In this document: piece after piece, positions 1 through 8,180 of the stretch
How positions within the stretch are numbered: the first letter of the stretch is position 1
How the letters are laid out: every line of letters begins with the position of its first letter
Program-made: the position numbers and the translations under genes
Notes under the pieces: model-generated
What the model saw: only the letters and a program-made list of their open reading frames with translations
Databases searched by the model: none
Told to the model about the DNA's origin: nothing
Assembly (NCBI RefSeq): GCF_001557535.2
Contig: NZ_CP014310.1
Location: 124,001-188,000 of the forward strand
DNA: 64,000 nucleotides
Source of the DNA: Burkholderia sp. PAMC 26561
Lineage (GTDB): Bacteria; Pseudomonadota; Gammaproteobacteria; Burkholderiales; Burkholderiaceae
Direction: 5' to 3'

Positions 1-787
1 GTGTATAGACGACATGACCGAAGCTGCGTGAGCAAAGCACTTGCTTCTGCGGTTGCCCCGCATCTTCAAATCCATAGCAGGCGATGCCGTTCAGCTCGAG
101 CAAAGTCCGCTCGAGCACGACAGAAAACTGCTTGCGGATGAACGATGGGCTCACGCGTTTAAATTGCAGCACCGTTTCGACACCCATCTCATGCAGACGC
201 GCGCCGATCTTGCGGCCTACGCCCCAGACCTCGCCAACGTCTACGCTCGCAAAGATGTTGTCGCGCTCGTCGGGCGTCAGCACGCCGATGTCACATACAC
301 CATGCCAGAGGCGCCCCACATTCTTCTTCGCGATGTGGTTCGCCATTTTCGCGAGCGTTTTCGTGGGACCGATGCCAATGCGCGTGGGAATACCGATCCA
401 CTGCAGCACCTGGGCGCGTATCTGAAGGCCATAGGTCGTCAGGTCACAGCGAAATCCGCCCAGGTCGAGAAAACATTCATCGATCGAATAGATCTCTTGG
501 ACGGGCGAATACTGGCCGATCAATGACATCATGCGGTCGCTGAGATCAGCATACAGGGCGTAGTTAGAGCTGAGTGCGATAAGGCCGTTGGTGCGCTCGA
601 GGTCGCGAATCTGAAAATACGGCTGCCCCATTCCCACTTTCAAATCTTTGGCTTCTTGTGATCTCGCGACTGCGCACCCATCATTGTTGCTGAGTACGAC
701 GACAGGTTTTCCGACGAGCGACGGCTTGAAACATCGTTCGCAGGAGACATAAAAGTTATTGCCGTCGATAAGGGCAAAGGTGGTCAT
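1..787 (-). CDS. umuC: DNA polymerase V catalytic subunit UmuC, C-terminus cut by window edge
   Basis: Reading the minus strand from ATG at 787 gives an open frame to the window edge. It begins [20 protein letters not shown], followed by [17 protein letters not shown] and later SIDECFLDL. These are Y-family polymerase palm motifs, including the metal-binding aspartate near residue 8 and the DE pair of SIDE. About 262 residues are visible out of the roughly 420 usual for UmuC. The helix-hairpin-helix region ([14 protein letters not shown]) is present; the little finger lies outside. The ATG overlaps the umuD stop (ATGA), so translation is probably coupled. The product would do error-prone translesion synthesis with cleaved UmuD after SOS induction. 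Confidence 0.95.
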   Translation of the reverse strand, partial: MTTFALIDGNNFYVSCERCFKPSLVGKPVVVLSNNDGCAVARSQEAKDLKVGMGQPYFQIRDLERTNGLIALSSNYALYADLSDRMMSLIGQYSPVQEIYSIDECFLDLGGFRCDLTTYGLQIRAQVLQWIGIPTRIGIGPTKTLAKMANHIAKKNVGRLWHGVCDIGVLTPDERDNIFASVDVGEVWGVGRKIGARLHEMGVETVLQFKRVSPSFIRKQFSVVLERTLLELNGIACYGFEDAGQPQKQVLCSRSFGHVVYT

Positions 788-1227
788 CGACGTTTCTGCG
801 GATGCAGCAGCTGACGCAAATTCCACGTGACCACGCCCCACACGCTAATCGCCTGCCCTTCGACAAACGTGATCGGGGGATAGAGGGGGTTCGCCGCATG
901 CAAACGGACGACACCCGAGCGTTTGTACAAGCGCTTGACCGTGAACTCGTCGTCGACGCAGGCAAGGACCACACGACCATGGACCGGCTCAATCGAGCGG
1001 TCAACGATCAGCCGGTCGCCGTCAAAGATCCTCGCATCAATCATCGAGTCCCCTTCAACCTGGAACAGGAACGTTGCGATCGGGTTGAGCACCAGCACGT
1101 CATTGAGATCAATACGCTTTTGCGTGTGATCCTGCGCCGGGCTGGGAAACCCTGCCGGCACCTTTGCTAGCACTTCGATGAGAAATGAGCCTGCGGCGGC
1201 GTCGGTAATCGGGATCGGGCGGCTCAT
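784..1227 (-). CDS. umuD: UmuD, LexA-like self-cleaving subunit of DNA polymerase V
   Basis: A 147-residue protein of normal UmuD length. An N-terminal arm (residues 1-40) precedes the S24 peptidase fold with [20 protein letters not shown], which holds the catalytic Ser of GDSM, and with [15 protein letters not shown], which holds the catalytic Lys. A likely cleavage pair, Ala-Gly or Cys-Gly in homologues, would lie in the N-terminal arm near AGFPSPAQ. RecA-stimulated cleavage of this family yields the active form that joins UmuC. The gene starts 12 bp from a LexA box and its stop overlaps the umuC start, so the two form an SOS operon. The ribosome site is weak, suggesting low translation. 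Confidence 0.95.
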   Translation of the reverse strand: MSRPIPITDAAAGSFLIEVLAKVPAGFPSPAQDHTQKRIDLNDVLVLNPIATFLFQVEGDSMIDARIFDGDRLIVDRSIEPVHGRVVLACVDDEFTVKRLYKRSGVVRLHAANPLYPPITFVEGQAISVWGVVTWNLRQLLHPQKRR

Positions 1228-1239
1228 GGACAGACAACA

Positions 1240-1255
1240 CTGTATGGATGTACAG
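1240..1255. promoter_or_regulatory. LexA (SOS) box upstream of umuDC
   Basis: CTGTATGGATGTACAG matches the CTGT-N8-ACAG LexA consensus with symmetric outer halves. It lies 12 bp before the umuD start on the minus strand and 61 bp before a divergent small gene starting at 1317, so it could repress both. Position and match are seen directly; LexA binding is inferred. Confidence 0.9.
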
Positions 1256-1316
1256 TATTCTATAACGGGTTTTGAAACGCTGAATTGCCCCTTTTTAGTC
1301 GATTACGGAGGCTGTT

Positions 1317-1613
1317 ATGGATATGTTTGTTCGGCGAAAGCATCCGATGCCGGAGATGGCAGCCTTCGTTGCGGAACTGCGAGCGGCCTTTGGCGACTCG
1401 GTGGACGAAGCGGTGTCTCGCGGGAAGAGCGGCGAGCCGACGTTTTACGCGCGCGAAAACGGGCGCACGGTCGGAACGCCGCCAAGCGACCACTACAACG
1501 TGTGGAAGGCGTCCGAGGACGTTCGCGATCGTCACTACTGCGACGGGTGTGACGGAAGTTGCATCGGAACCGCTATCAGGTGCAGTCAGCGAATGACCGG
1601 CCGAGGGCCGTAA
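1317..1613 (+). CDS. Small cysteine-containing hypothetical protein, divergent from umuDC
   Basis: A 98-residue protein with a good ribosome site (GGAGG at about 1307-1312) before ATG 1317. I do not recognise the family. The N-terminal half is helical and acidic (MPEMAAFVAELRAAFGDSVDEAV). The C-terminal half has a cysteine cluster, HYCDGCDGSCIG, that could bind a metal, though no standard finger spacing is evident. The only strong regulatory sign upstream is the shared LexA box, so SOS induction is plausible but inferred. No membrane segment or signal peptide is visible. Confidence 0.6.
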   Translation: MDMFVRRKHPMPEMAAFVAELRAAFGDSVDEAVSRGKSGEPTFYARENGRTVGTPPSDHYNVWKASEDVRDRHYCDGCDGSCIGTAIRCSQRMTGRGP

Positions 1614-1740
1614 GATATCGCGCGCAAGGTGGTTGCGCGATCGAATCTCGGGCGGGAAGCTGCGTAGATGAAGTGCGCTACTCCTCGCTAACGAGAGGCA
1701 GCGCCTCAGCGATATCAGGCGCTTGAGGTAGAGACGTCAG

Positions 1741-2124
1741 TTATGGTGAGCCAGGGCTTACACCGTCGAGCAGGGGTGGCTCTTCATCCGGTTTCCCTTC
1801 GGTCGGTTCCAAGGGATGAGCATTCTGAAAGCCCATGCCGACTTCAGGCGAACGGTCGCCTGGACCGTCCATAACGAACTGGTCTACATAGCTGGTGTTG
1901 ACTAATGCACCGTATCCGGACGGGTCGGCAGCAACGATAGCCCGGAGCATCGAGATAAACGCGTTTCCATCATCGAGGTGAGACACGATGGCACGGGCCG
2001 TCCGGAGCGATATGGCTTCTACAACCGGCGGTGTGATTGCACCTTCTTGAAGGACAAAACGAAATCGATGGATCTCTTCGTGCCCGTCAGGCAACGCCTC
2101 ATGAGAAACGATGGTCGCTTTCAT
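1741..2124 (-). CDS. Hypothetical protein
   Basis: The frame encodes about 127 residues from ATG 2124 (MKATIVSHEALPDGHEEIHR). An upstream GTG at 2190 would add 22 residues of poorer composition, so the internal ATG is preferred, although neither start has a strong ribosome site. The body looks like a compact alpha/beta domain (HRFRFVLQEGAITPPVVEAISLRTARAIVSHLDD), followed by a Pro/Glu-rich disordered tail. No family was recognised. It is monocistronic, between a convergent small gene and a plus-strand small gene. Confidence 0.5.
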   Translation of the reverse strand: MKATIVSHEALPDGHEEIHRFRFVLQEGAITPPVVEAISLRTARAIVSHLDDGNAFISMLRAIVAADPSGYGALVNTSYVDQFVMDGPGDRSPEVGMGFQNAHPLEPTEGKPDEEPPLLDGVSPGSP

Positions 2125-2275
2125 ACATGTGTTCCAGTTCGTTTCATTACCCTTGCAGAGAGATCTGTCTAGCTTGTGCCTAGACAACACTCATAATAGC
2201 AATATTGGTGCACGGTATTGACGAGGTTGTTATTAACTGACTTAGACAAAGCATGAGCGTTGAGTAGGACAAAAA

Positions 2276-2584
2276 ATGATGCAAGACTTATTGATATGCT
2301 TTCCAAATCCGGTAAAAATCGCAAATACCATGAGCGCCCGTCTCGAACCTCAGCTTGTTATTCGCCATCAATCCGGCGGGTGGATCTGGAGCATTAAGCT
2401 CGTGGACATCGCTAATGGCCAGGTGTTTAAGGTCCACTCGTGCGACACCGCTTTTCAGACCGAAGCAGAAGCGGTAACGGCGGGAGAACGCGTTTTAATT
2501 GACATCTCCAGACCCGGCGGAACGCCGCTTCGCAACTATCTGGCGCTTGACGCCCCGGACGACGGGACCTCCGCATCGTCTTGA
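2276..2584 (+). CDS. Small hypothetical protein with a SGGWIWSI-type motif
   Basis: A 102-residue frame with ATG at 2276, preceded by AGGAC. An internal ATG at 2330 (MSARLEPQ) is also possible. The core reads ARLEPQLVIRHQSGGWIWSI and ends with a helix rich in acidic residues (TEAEAVTAGERVLIDI). The small minus-strand gene at 22460-22663 has a similar layout, a beta strand with GLWIWHI and then an A/D-rich helix, so the two may be distant paralogues. The function is unknown. Confidence 0.5.
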   Translation: MMQDLLICFPNPVKIANTMSARLEPQLVIRHQSGGWIWSIKLVDIANGQVFKVHSCDTAFQTEAEAVTAGERVLIDISRPGGTPLRNYLALDAPDDGTSASS

Positions 2585-2782
2585 GCGGCCCGTAGCGCAT
2601 TGCTATGAACTAAGAGCACGCGTTTGGTCCGGCAGGCGCACGTTCAAGCGTTATTCACGGGAGATAGGGCGCTGAACTTATCAAGCACCATGGTTCAGCG
2701 TGTCTTGGCCATCTGCGCGGACGCGATCGCGCAGCGCTCGTAGCCGTACGCAACTGCTTACCGAAGAGTGTGACCAAACACA

Positions 2783-4753
2783 TCAACGCTGCATGCCGAT
2801 GGCGCGGCGCATCGCTACCGTGATGCCCTGACGGGTTTTCCAATAACCTTCCCAAGGGTCCGCGTTGAGCGAGCGTTGCCGGGCAAGTGCTGAGCTCATC
2901 GACCATTGATCGCCACCAGTGACGTCTTTTAACTCGTCCCAGGCAATGGGCATCGACACCGCCAGACCGGGCCGCGCGCGAACAGAGAACGGCGCAACCG
3001 TACTTGCCCCGCGGCTGTTTCGCAGATAGTCGATGAAGATTTTGCCAACCCGGTTTCGCGGCCCCAAGACTGCTGAGAAGTGATCGGGCAAGACCTTCGC
3101 CATGTGTTGCGCAAGCGCTTGCGAGAACCCCTTAACTTCCGCCCAGCTCTGCTTACGTGTGAGCGGAACGACAATATGAAACCCTTTGCCGCCGCTCGTC
3201 TTGGCGAACGACTTGAGTCCGATCTCGTCAAGCACGAGCTTGGTGAGCGAGGCGGCGTCGAGCATCGCCGACCAGGGCAGCGACGGGTCAGGATCCAGAT
3301 CGAAGATGACGCGATCCGGATGGGTTAGGTCTGGTGCGACGGCGTTCCAAGAATGCAGCTCGACGACGCTCATTTGAGCGAGTCCCACAAGCGATTCTGC
3401 ATTGTTTGCAACGAGCAACGGCGGATGGCGAGGATGGAGCTCGACCGGAAGTTCTTCGACACCCGGTATGCGCACGCGCTCCGAATGCTTTTGGAAGAAC
3501 AGCTCGCCATTGATGCCGTCGGGCGCCCGTACCAATGTGAGTGGCCGGTTGTGAAGATAGGGTAGCGCCCACTCTGAGATGTCGTCGTAGTAGCGCGCCA
3601 GCTCGACCTTTGTTTTGCCGGACGTGCCGTCGACAATCCGGGTCGGGTTCGTTACTTTGATATCCGCGATGAAGACGGCTCCTCTCGGCCCCGCCCGCTC
3701 TCGAGACGATCTCACGTCGTCGGGAGCTACTTCTTCGCCGGGTATCACCGCGCCCTGCTCTTTCACGACTGCGCGAGCAGGTTTGTCCTCGCGCATTGCA
3801 TAGAAAACTGCGTGCCGGATCTCGCCGCTCGGTGTCCATTCCAGGAACGATACTTCGCATACGAGCTCGGGTTTCAACCATATGTAGTCACGGTCCTGGT
3901 CAGGCTCGGGAGCAACGGCAAACGCGGCCTTTTTCTGTTTTAACGGCTCGATACGCTTCGAGATTGCGTCGTTACGCGATGCTTTGACTGAAGGCGCGAC
4001 GTTGCCTGCGTAGTGCAGTACGCCACTGGAATCATAGACACCCAGCAGAAGCGAGCGGACCCCGGATTTCGCACCCTTGTTGCGCGAGATGCCAGCGATC
4101 ACAAACTCCTGGCGAAGATTGCATTTGAGTTTGACCCAGTTGTTTGAGCGTCCAGAGCGATACGGCGCATCACCGCGCTTGCCAATGATTCCTTCAAGGT
4201 TCATTTTGCAAGCGGATGCGACCAGAGACTGCGGGTCCTCAGCGAAGTCCGCGGAGTATCGTATAAGCGGATTGTGAACCTCTTCGAGCAGGTCGTGGAG
4301 TAACTGGCGCCTTGCGCGCAAGGGCTCGCTGCGGACATCTTCCCCATTGAGCCAAAGGATGTCGAAGAGGAAAATAATGATTTTGGCGGTGCTTCTCCGG
4401 TCGAACGCGTTTTGCAGCGCATTGAAGTCTGGCATTCCGCTCGCGTTCAGCACTACCGCCTCTCCATCGAGCCACGCGTTTTCAACAGGAAGCGATTCAA
4501 CCGCCGCCCGTAGCTTCGGCATCCGATCGGTCCAGTCGTGTCCGTTCCGGGTGAAGAGTTTGGCGGAACCGCCTTCGATGCGGATCAGCATCCTGTAACC
4601 GTCGTACTTGATTTCGTACGACCAGTCGCCGGACGCAGGCGGACGATTCGCCAGCGTAGCGAGCTCAGGTTCGATGATTGAAGGCATCGAGCCGGGCGGA
4701 TCGTTTGCGACCGGGCGTTCGCGCTTTTGCGTCGTGCTCCATCGTCCTGGCAT
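2783..4753 (-). CDS. ligD: DNA ligase D (ligase plus polymerase domains, no phosphoesterase domain)
   Basis: A 656-residue protein with a good ribosome site (GAGGAG) before ATG 4753. The ligase domain comes first (about residues 25-340), with adenylation motif I EIKYDGYR carrying the catalytic lysine, then WLDGEAVV and motif V-like NNWVKLKC. The primase/polymerase domain follows (about 365-650), with KVTNPTRI, FFQKH, IFDLDPDPSLPW (metal-binding DxD) and SGGKGFHIVVPL. Many LigD proteins also carry a 3'-phosphoesterase domain, which is absent here. LigD seals double-strand breaks with Ku in nonhomologous end joining. It is divergent from ku, about 200 bp apart. Confidence 0.95.
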   Translation of the reverse strand: MPGRWSTTQKRERPVANDPPGSMPSIIEPELATLANRPPASGDWSYEIKYDGYRMLIRIEGGSAKLFTRNGHDWTDRMPKLRAAVESLPVENAWLDGEAVVLNASGMPDFNALQNAFDRRSTAKIIIFLFDILWLNGEDVRSEPLRARRQLLHDLLEEVHNPLIRYSADFAEDPQSLVASACKMNLEGIIGKRGDAPYRSGRSNNWVKLKCNLRQEFVIAGISRNKGAKSGVRSLLLGVYDSSGVLHYAGNVAPSVKASRNDAISKRIEPLKQKKAAFAVAPEPDQDRDYIWLKPELVCEVSFLEWTPSGEIRHAVFYAMREDKPARAVVKEQGAVIPGEEVAPDDVRSSRERAGPRGAVFIADIKVTNPTRIVDGTSGKTKVELARYYDDISEWALPYLHNRPLTLVRAPDGINGELFFQKHSERVRIPGVEELPVELHPRHPPLLVANNAESLVGLAQMSVVELHSWNAVAPDLTHPDRVIFDLDPDPSLPWSAMLDAASLTKLVLDEIGLKSFAKTSGGKGFHIVVPLTRKQSWAEVKGFSQALAQHMAKVLPDHFSAVLGPRNRVGKIFIDYLRNSRGASTVAPFSVRARPGLAVSMPIAWDELKDVTGGDQWSMSSALARQRSLNADPWEGYWKTRQGITVAMRRAIGMQR

Positions 4754-4953
4754 GGCGGCTCTCCTCGGTCCGGGGGAAGTGCACGGTCCGTGCCCGTCAG
4801 GGCGCAGGACCGTTGCCGGGCATATTGCATGCTCTCAGGTTGCGGCTAATAATCAAGGAAATTGAAACTAAACAGCCAACGGGCTCGGCCGCTCGCCCGT
4901 CCCTCGTATGCCGCAGCCGCGCGCTCTGTCGCCGGCGACCAGGAGAGAAAACC

Positions 4954-5883
4954 ATGGCAGCGCGCTCGATTGCTTCGTTGACGCTTTCTTTCGGCCTGGT
5001 TTCCATCCCGGTCAAGCTGTATTCAGCGACCGAGAGCGCCTCCGGGGTCGGCTTTAACCTTCTGACGCCGGAAGGCGGAAGGGTTAAGCAGCAATACATC
5101 TCTGAGGCGACCGGCGAGGTCGTCGCCCGTGCCGATATGAAAAAAGGCTATGAGTTTGAAAAAGGCAACTTCGTGGTCTTCGCGCCCGAGGAGCTGAAGG
5201 CGCTCGAGGAAGGCGCCACTCACGTGGTCGAAATCGTTTCCTTCGTACCTGAAAAATCAGTCGACCCGCTCTTTTACGACAAGGCGTATTTCATCGCTCC
5301 GGACAAACGCGGCGGCAAACCGTACAGCCTGCTGCGACGGGCCATGCGTGAAAGCGGGCGTTGTGCGCTCGCCAAATGGTCGTATAAGGGGAAAACCCGA
5401 GTGGTGCAGGTACGCCCTGCCGAAGACGGTATGGTTTTCCAGCAGCTGCTATTCGCCGACGAGGTGCGCGCATTGAGCGATTTGCATATCGAAGACGAGG
5501 CCGTGACGGACAAGGAGCTGCAGCTCGCCCTGCAAATCATCGATCAGGTCTCGGAAGACGCCTACAACCCGACCGCGTACGAGGACGAGGAAAAAAAGCG
5601 GATCCTCGAAGCCATCGATCAAAAGATTGCCGGCAAACAGATTGTGTCGCCCGAGGCACCTGCCGGCCAGTCGGGTGGCCAGGTGATCGATCTCATGGAA
5701 GCGCTTCGCGCGAGTCTCACTGCGAACAAATCCAAGAAAACTCCACCGGCGAAACCGTCCACTGCACGCAAAGCGCCTCCCGCCGAAGTGGAATCGTTGG
5801 CAGCTAAACCTCGTCGACCGGTCAAGCGTGCAGCACCGAAGGTCGAAGAAGCGACTCCAGCAAAGGTGCGGGCTCGCAAGTGA
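4954..5883 (+). CDS. ku: Ku, nonhomologous end joining DNA end-binding protein
   Basis: A 309-residue protein starting MAARSIASLTLSFGLVSIPV, the usual start of bacterial Ku. It has the conserved VKLYSATE, the ring-forming Ku core to about residue 255, and a Lys/Ala/Pro-rich C-terminal tail typical of Ku proteins that bind DNA and recruit LigD. The ATG at 4954 has AGGAGAG just upstream. The frame stays open upstream to 4678, but that extension does not resemble Ku and overlaps the ligD start, so it is rejected. The stop overlaps a GTG start of the next gene, which points to an operon. Confidence 0.95.
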   Translation: MAARSIASLTLSFGLVSIPVKLYSATESASGVGFNLLTPEGGRVKQQYISEATGEVVARADMKKGYEFEKGNFVVFAPEELKALEEGATHVVEIVSFVPEKSVDPLFYDKAYFIAPDKRGGKPYSLLRRAMRESGRCALAKWSYKGKTRVVQVRPAEDGMVFQQLLFADEVRALSDLHIEDEAVTDKELQLALQIIDQVSEDAYNPTAYEDEEKKRILEAIDQKIAGKQIVSPEAPAGQSGGQVIDLMEALRASLTANKSKKTPPAKPSTARKAPPAEVESLAAKPRRPVKRAAPKVEEATPAKVRARK

Positions 5884-6722
5884 TTAAACGCAATGCCGGT
5901 CATGACTACACGCTACGCAGCCTGCAATCGATCCTTGGCGTCTCGAGACGCGTGTTGTCGGGATTGATCGACGCTGGCTTCGTTCAGCCCACGCGCGGCA
6001 AACGCAACGAGCTGCGATTTACGTTTCAGGACGTAGTGCTGCTGCGCACGGCTTTTCAGCTGCAATCATCCAAAATTCCGTCGCGCAAAATACTGCGCGC
6101 GCTTGGAAAATTAAAGGCGGAGTTGCCTGACGAACTCCCGCTATCGGGGATTCGCATTACCGCGGTCGGTGACGCGATCGCTGTCAAAACAGGCGACGAT
6201 CAATGGGATGCGACATCGGGACAACATCTTCTAGATTTCGAGGTCGCACCTGTCAAAGGCGACGTAGCGTTTCTCGACGCAACGCCGCGAACTTTAAAAA
6301 GCCGGGCACAGCAGGCTAACGAGTGGGTAGCGCTTGCGGAACAATTGACAAGCACCGACGTTCTCGGCGCCGAGCAGGCATATCGCAAAGCATTGGAATT
6401 GTCTCCGGATCCGCACTACCTCGCCTATATCAATCTAGGTGTCTTGCTGTGCGAAGCCGAGACTCGTTGCGAGGACGCGCTTTCCGTATTCGATGAAGCT
6501 TTGCGAAATTTCCCCAATGACGCACTGCTTCATTTCAATCGCGCGGTTGTACTTGAAGAGCTGAAACGGTATGAGGCTGCGACCGCTGCATATGAGACAA
6601 GTCTCGCGCTGGACGACACGCACGCCGACGCTCATTTCAATCTCGCGCGTCTAAGCGAAATCCGCGGGGACAAGCAGGGGCTTCTACGACACCTCAACGC
6701 GTATCGCCGCTTGGGCGGATGA
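5880..6722 (+). CDS. MerR-like HTH plus TPR protein coupled to ku
   Basis: A GTG start at 5880 overlaps the ku stop (GTGA), implying translational coupling. The 280 residues fall into two parts. Residues 8-80 form a MerR-like winged helix (YTLRSLQSILGVSRRVLSGL, then FTFQDVVLLRTAF). Residues 155-275 form tetratricopeptide-type repeats (AEQAYRKALELSPDPHYLAYINLGVLL; ALLHFNRAVVLEELKRYEAA; ADAHFNLARLSEIRGD). Its position suggests control or scaffolding of end joining, but no role is shown by the sequence itself. No effector-binding domain is present. Confidence 0.8.
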   Translation: MIKRNAGHDYTLRSLQSILGVSRRVLSGLIDAGFVQPTRGKRNELRFTFQDVVLLRTAFQLQSSKIPSRKILRALGKLKAELPDELPLSGIRITAVGDAIAVKTGDDQWDATSGQHLLDFEVAPVKGDVAFLDATPRTLKSRAQQANEWVALAEQLTSTDVLGAEQAYRKALELSPDPHYLAYINLGVLLCEAETRCEDALSVFDEALRNFPNDALLHFNRAVVLEELKRYEAATAAYETSLALDDTHADAHFNLARLSEIRGDKQGLLRHLNAYRRLGG

Positions 6723-6889
6723 TTGCATCTTGAATACTCGACAGGTCGTTCAATGATTTTCGGTAACCAAGGCCAATGGGATCCGGCTTTGCAAAGTCTT
6801 AGCGGTGTCGCCAGGTATTGGAGTTAGGTCTTACTGTACATTTCGGCTTATCAAGCCAATCACGGCAGGACACAATCCAGGAGATGACG

Positions 6890-7351
6890 ATGACCGATGA
6901 TGGAATGCAGCGCCGGGCTTTGCTATTGCACCTGGGCGATATGCTAGAAGCAATCTCGTGCGTAATGAAGTGTGGACATCGGTACAACACCATTGGCGAG
7001 GCCTTTGCTCAAGAGGAAACGCTTGCGAGCTTCACTTTTCTCCGCCAGATCGATGCCGAAATGACACCGTATGACTTTGCCAAGCGCGCAGCAAGCGCTT
7101 TTTTCCTTTGGCCCAAAGAGTTGCTTGATGAAGACCTAAACCGTAAGGTCCTCGCACATGTTGTGCAACATGACTTGTTTGCAAACCATCAGTCGGGTTG
7201 GAACGAATACATAAGCGTTTTGCGGCGAGATGTGCCCTGGTTCGGTGAGGACATTGGCCCGGTACCCGAACCTGACGTGGAGCCCAACCTTCGAAATCGG
7301 CCACCGCAGTTGAACACCGATCTGGTCGAGTCGCCAACTGAACAAGGGTGA
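6890..7351 (+). CDS. Hypothetical protein
   Basis: About 153 residues. ATG 6890 sits 6 nt after CAGGAG and is preferred over ATG 6884 and a start at 6818. The sequence is mostly helical, with a Cys pair in the segment AISCVMKCGHRYN and a Pro/Asn-rich C-terminus. No family was recognised. It stands alone after the ku operon. Confidence 0.5.
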   Translation: MTDDGMQRRALLLHLGDMLEAISCVMKCGHRYNTIGEAFAQEETLASFTFLRQIDAEMTPYDFAKRAASAFFLWPKELLDEDLNRKVLAHVVQHDLFANHQSGWNEYISVLRRDVPWFGEDIGPVPEPDVEPNLRNRPPQLNTDLVESPTEQG

Positions 7352-8165
7352 AGCGCAGGGCTCAACATTATTGTCGGTAATGCGCCAACCCGCTCCCTTG
7401 GATGGGTTTAGCCTTCCAGCCGTTATTGCCGATGGCGAGACTCGGGTCAAGAGATGATGAACCTTTTCTTCGAAAAAACAGTTTCGCGACCTCCGCTTTT
7501 CCTAAGTTCATCAGGGAAAGCCCTTGGTCTTGGAAAAGTCCTCGAAAAGCCCATGGCCATCCTCCGGACGCTTGCTGCGCATAGCTTTCGATAGCTCGCA
7601 GGCACATAAAAAGATCTGGTTGACTGGTATTATTGTGGTTATATAATGGGCTCCAAGTCTTCACGGCTTCCATTTCCAAAAGCGGTTTCAAACGGCGATG
7701 TCGAGCTGACGGCGTTAGCTTTCCAAAAGGCCTAAGGGCGCAGACTTAGCGCTTTCGTGCATGCTGTTTTTTGCGTGGGCCAAGCTAGCCTTGCTTTAAC
7801 GAATAATTGATTTCGTCATCGTTACGCAATTTGACTGAGCTAGCTTTGCAATCTATGGCTATCAAATTACGTATTGAAGTCGAGCGCAACAAACCGAATC
7901 GCTATTACTTAGCTTTACGAATTAAATGAGAACACCCAAAATCCATCTGAAATTAAATCAATCGGACGGTAGCTAATACGATGAAATCAAATCCTGTTAA
8001 TTAGGTCGCTTGATATAAAAGTAACTAATGTTGATTTACTGGAAAAACATCCCATTGCGACTTTGTCGTTACCGGTCGAGCTCATAAGGCGCAAGTAAAG
8101 CCGATGTCAATGCTCCGTAATTAACGGCGAGATTTTTAAGTATCTCGAATATCAACGCTTTCTCT
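7352..8165. other. Gene-poor stretch, becoming A+T-rich toward 8165
   Basis: No convincing gene. Short frames occur on both strands around 7368-7691, but none has both a ribosome site and a recognisable motif. From about 7790 the DNA becomes clearly A+T-rich, which fits a promoter region or transferred DNA belonging to the lipoprotein gene downstream. Confidence 0.5.
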
Positions 8166-8180
8166 ATGTTGGAGACGAAA

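Noticed and set aside
41..526. Long plus-strand frame opposite umuC
   Set aside because: The minus strand gives clear UmuC motifs; this frame is its shadow.
4678..4953. Upstream extension of the ku frame
   Set aside because: It overlaps the ligD start, has no Ku similarity, and a good ribosome site and typical start lie at 4954.
7368..7691. 107-residue minus-strand frame
   Set aside because: Protein-like in places, but the opposite strand is equally so; no ribosome site or family.
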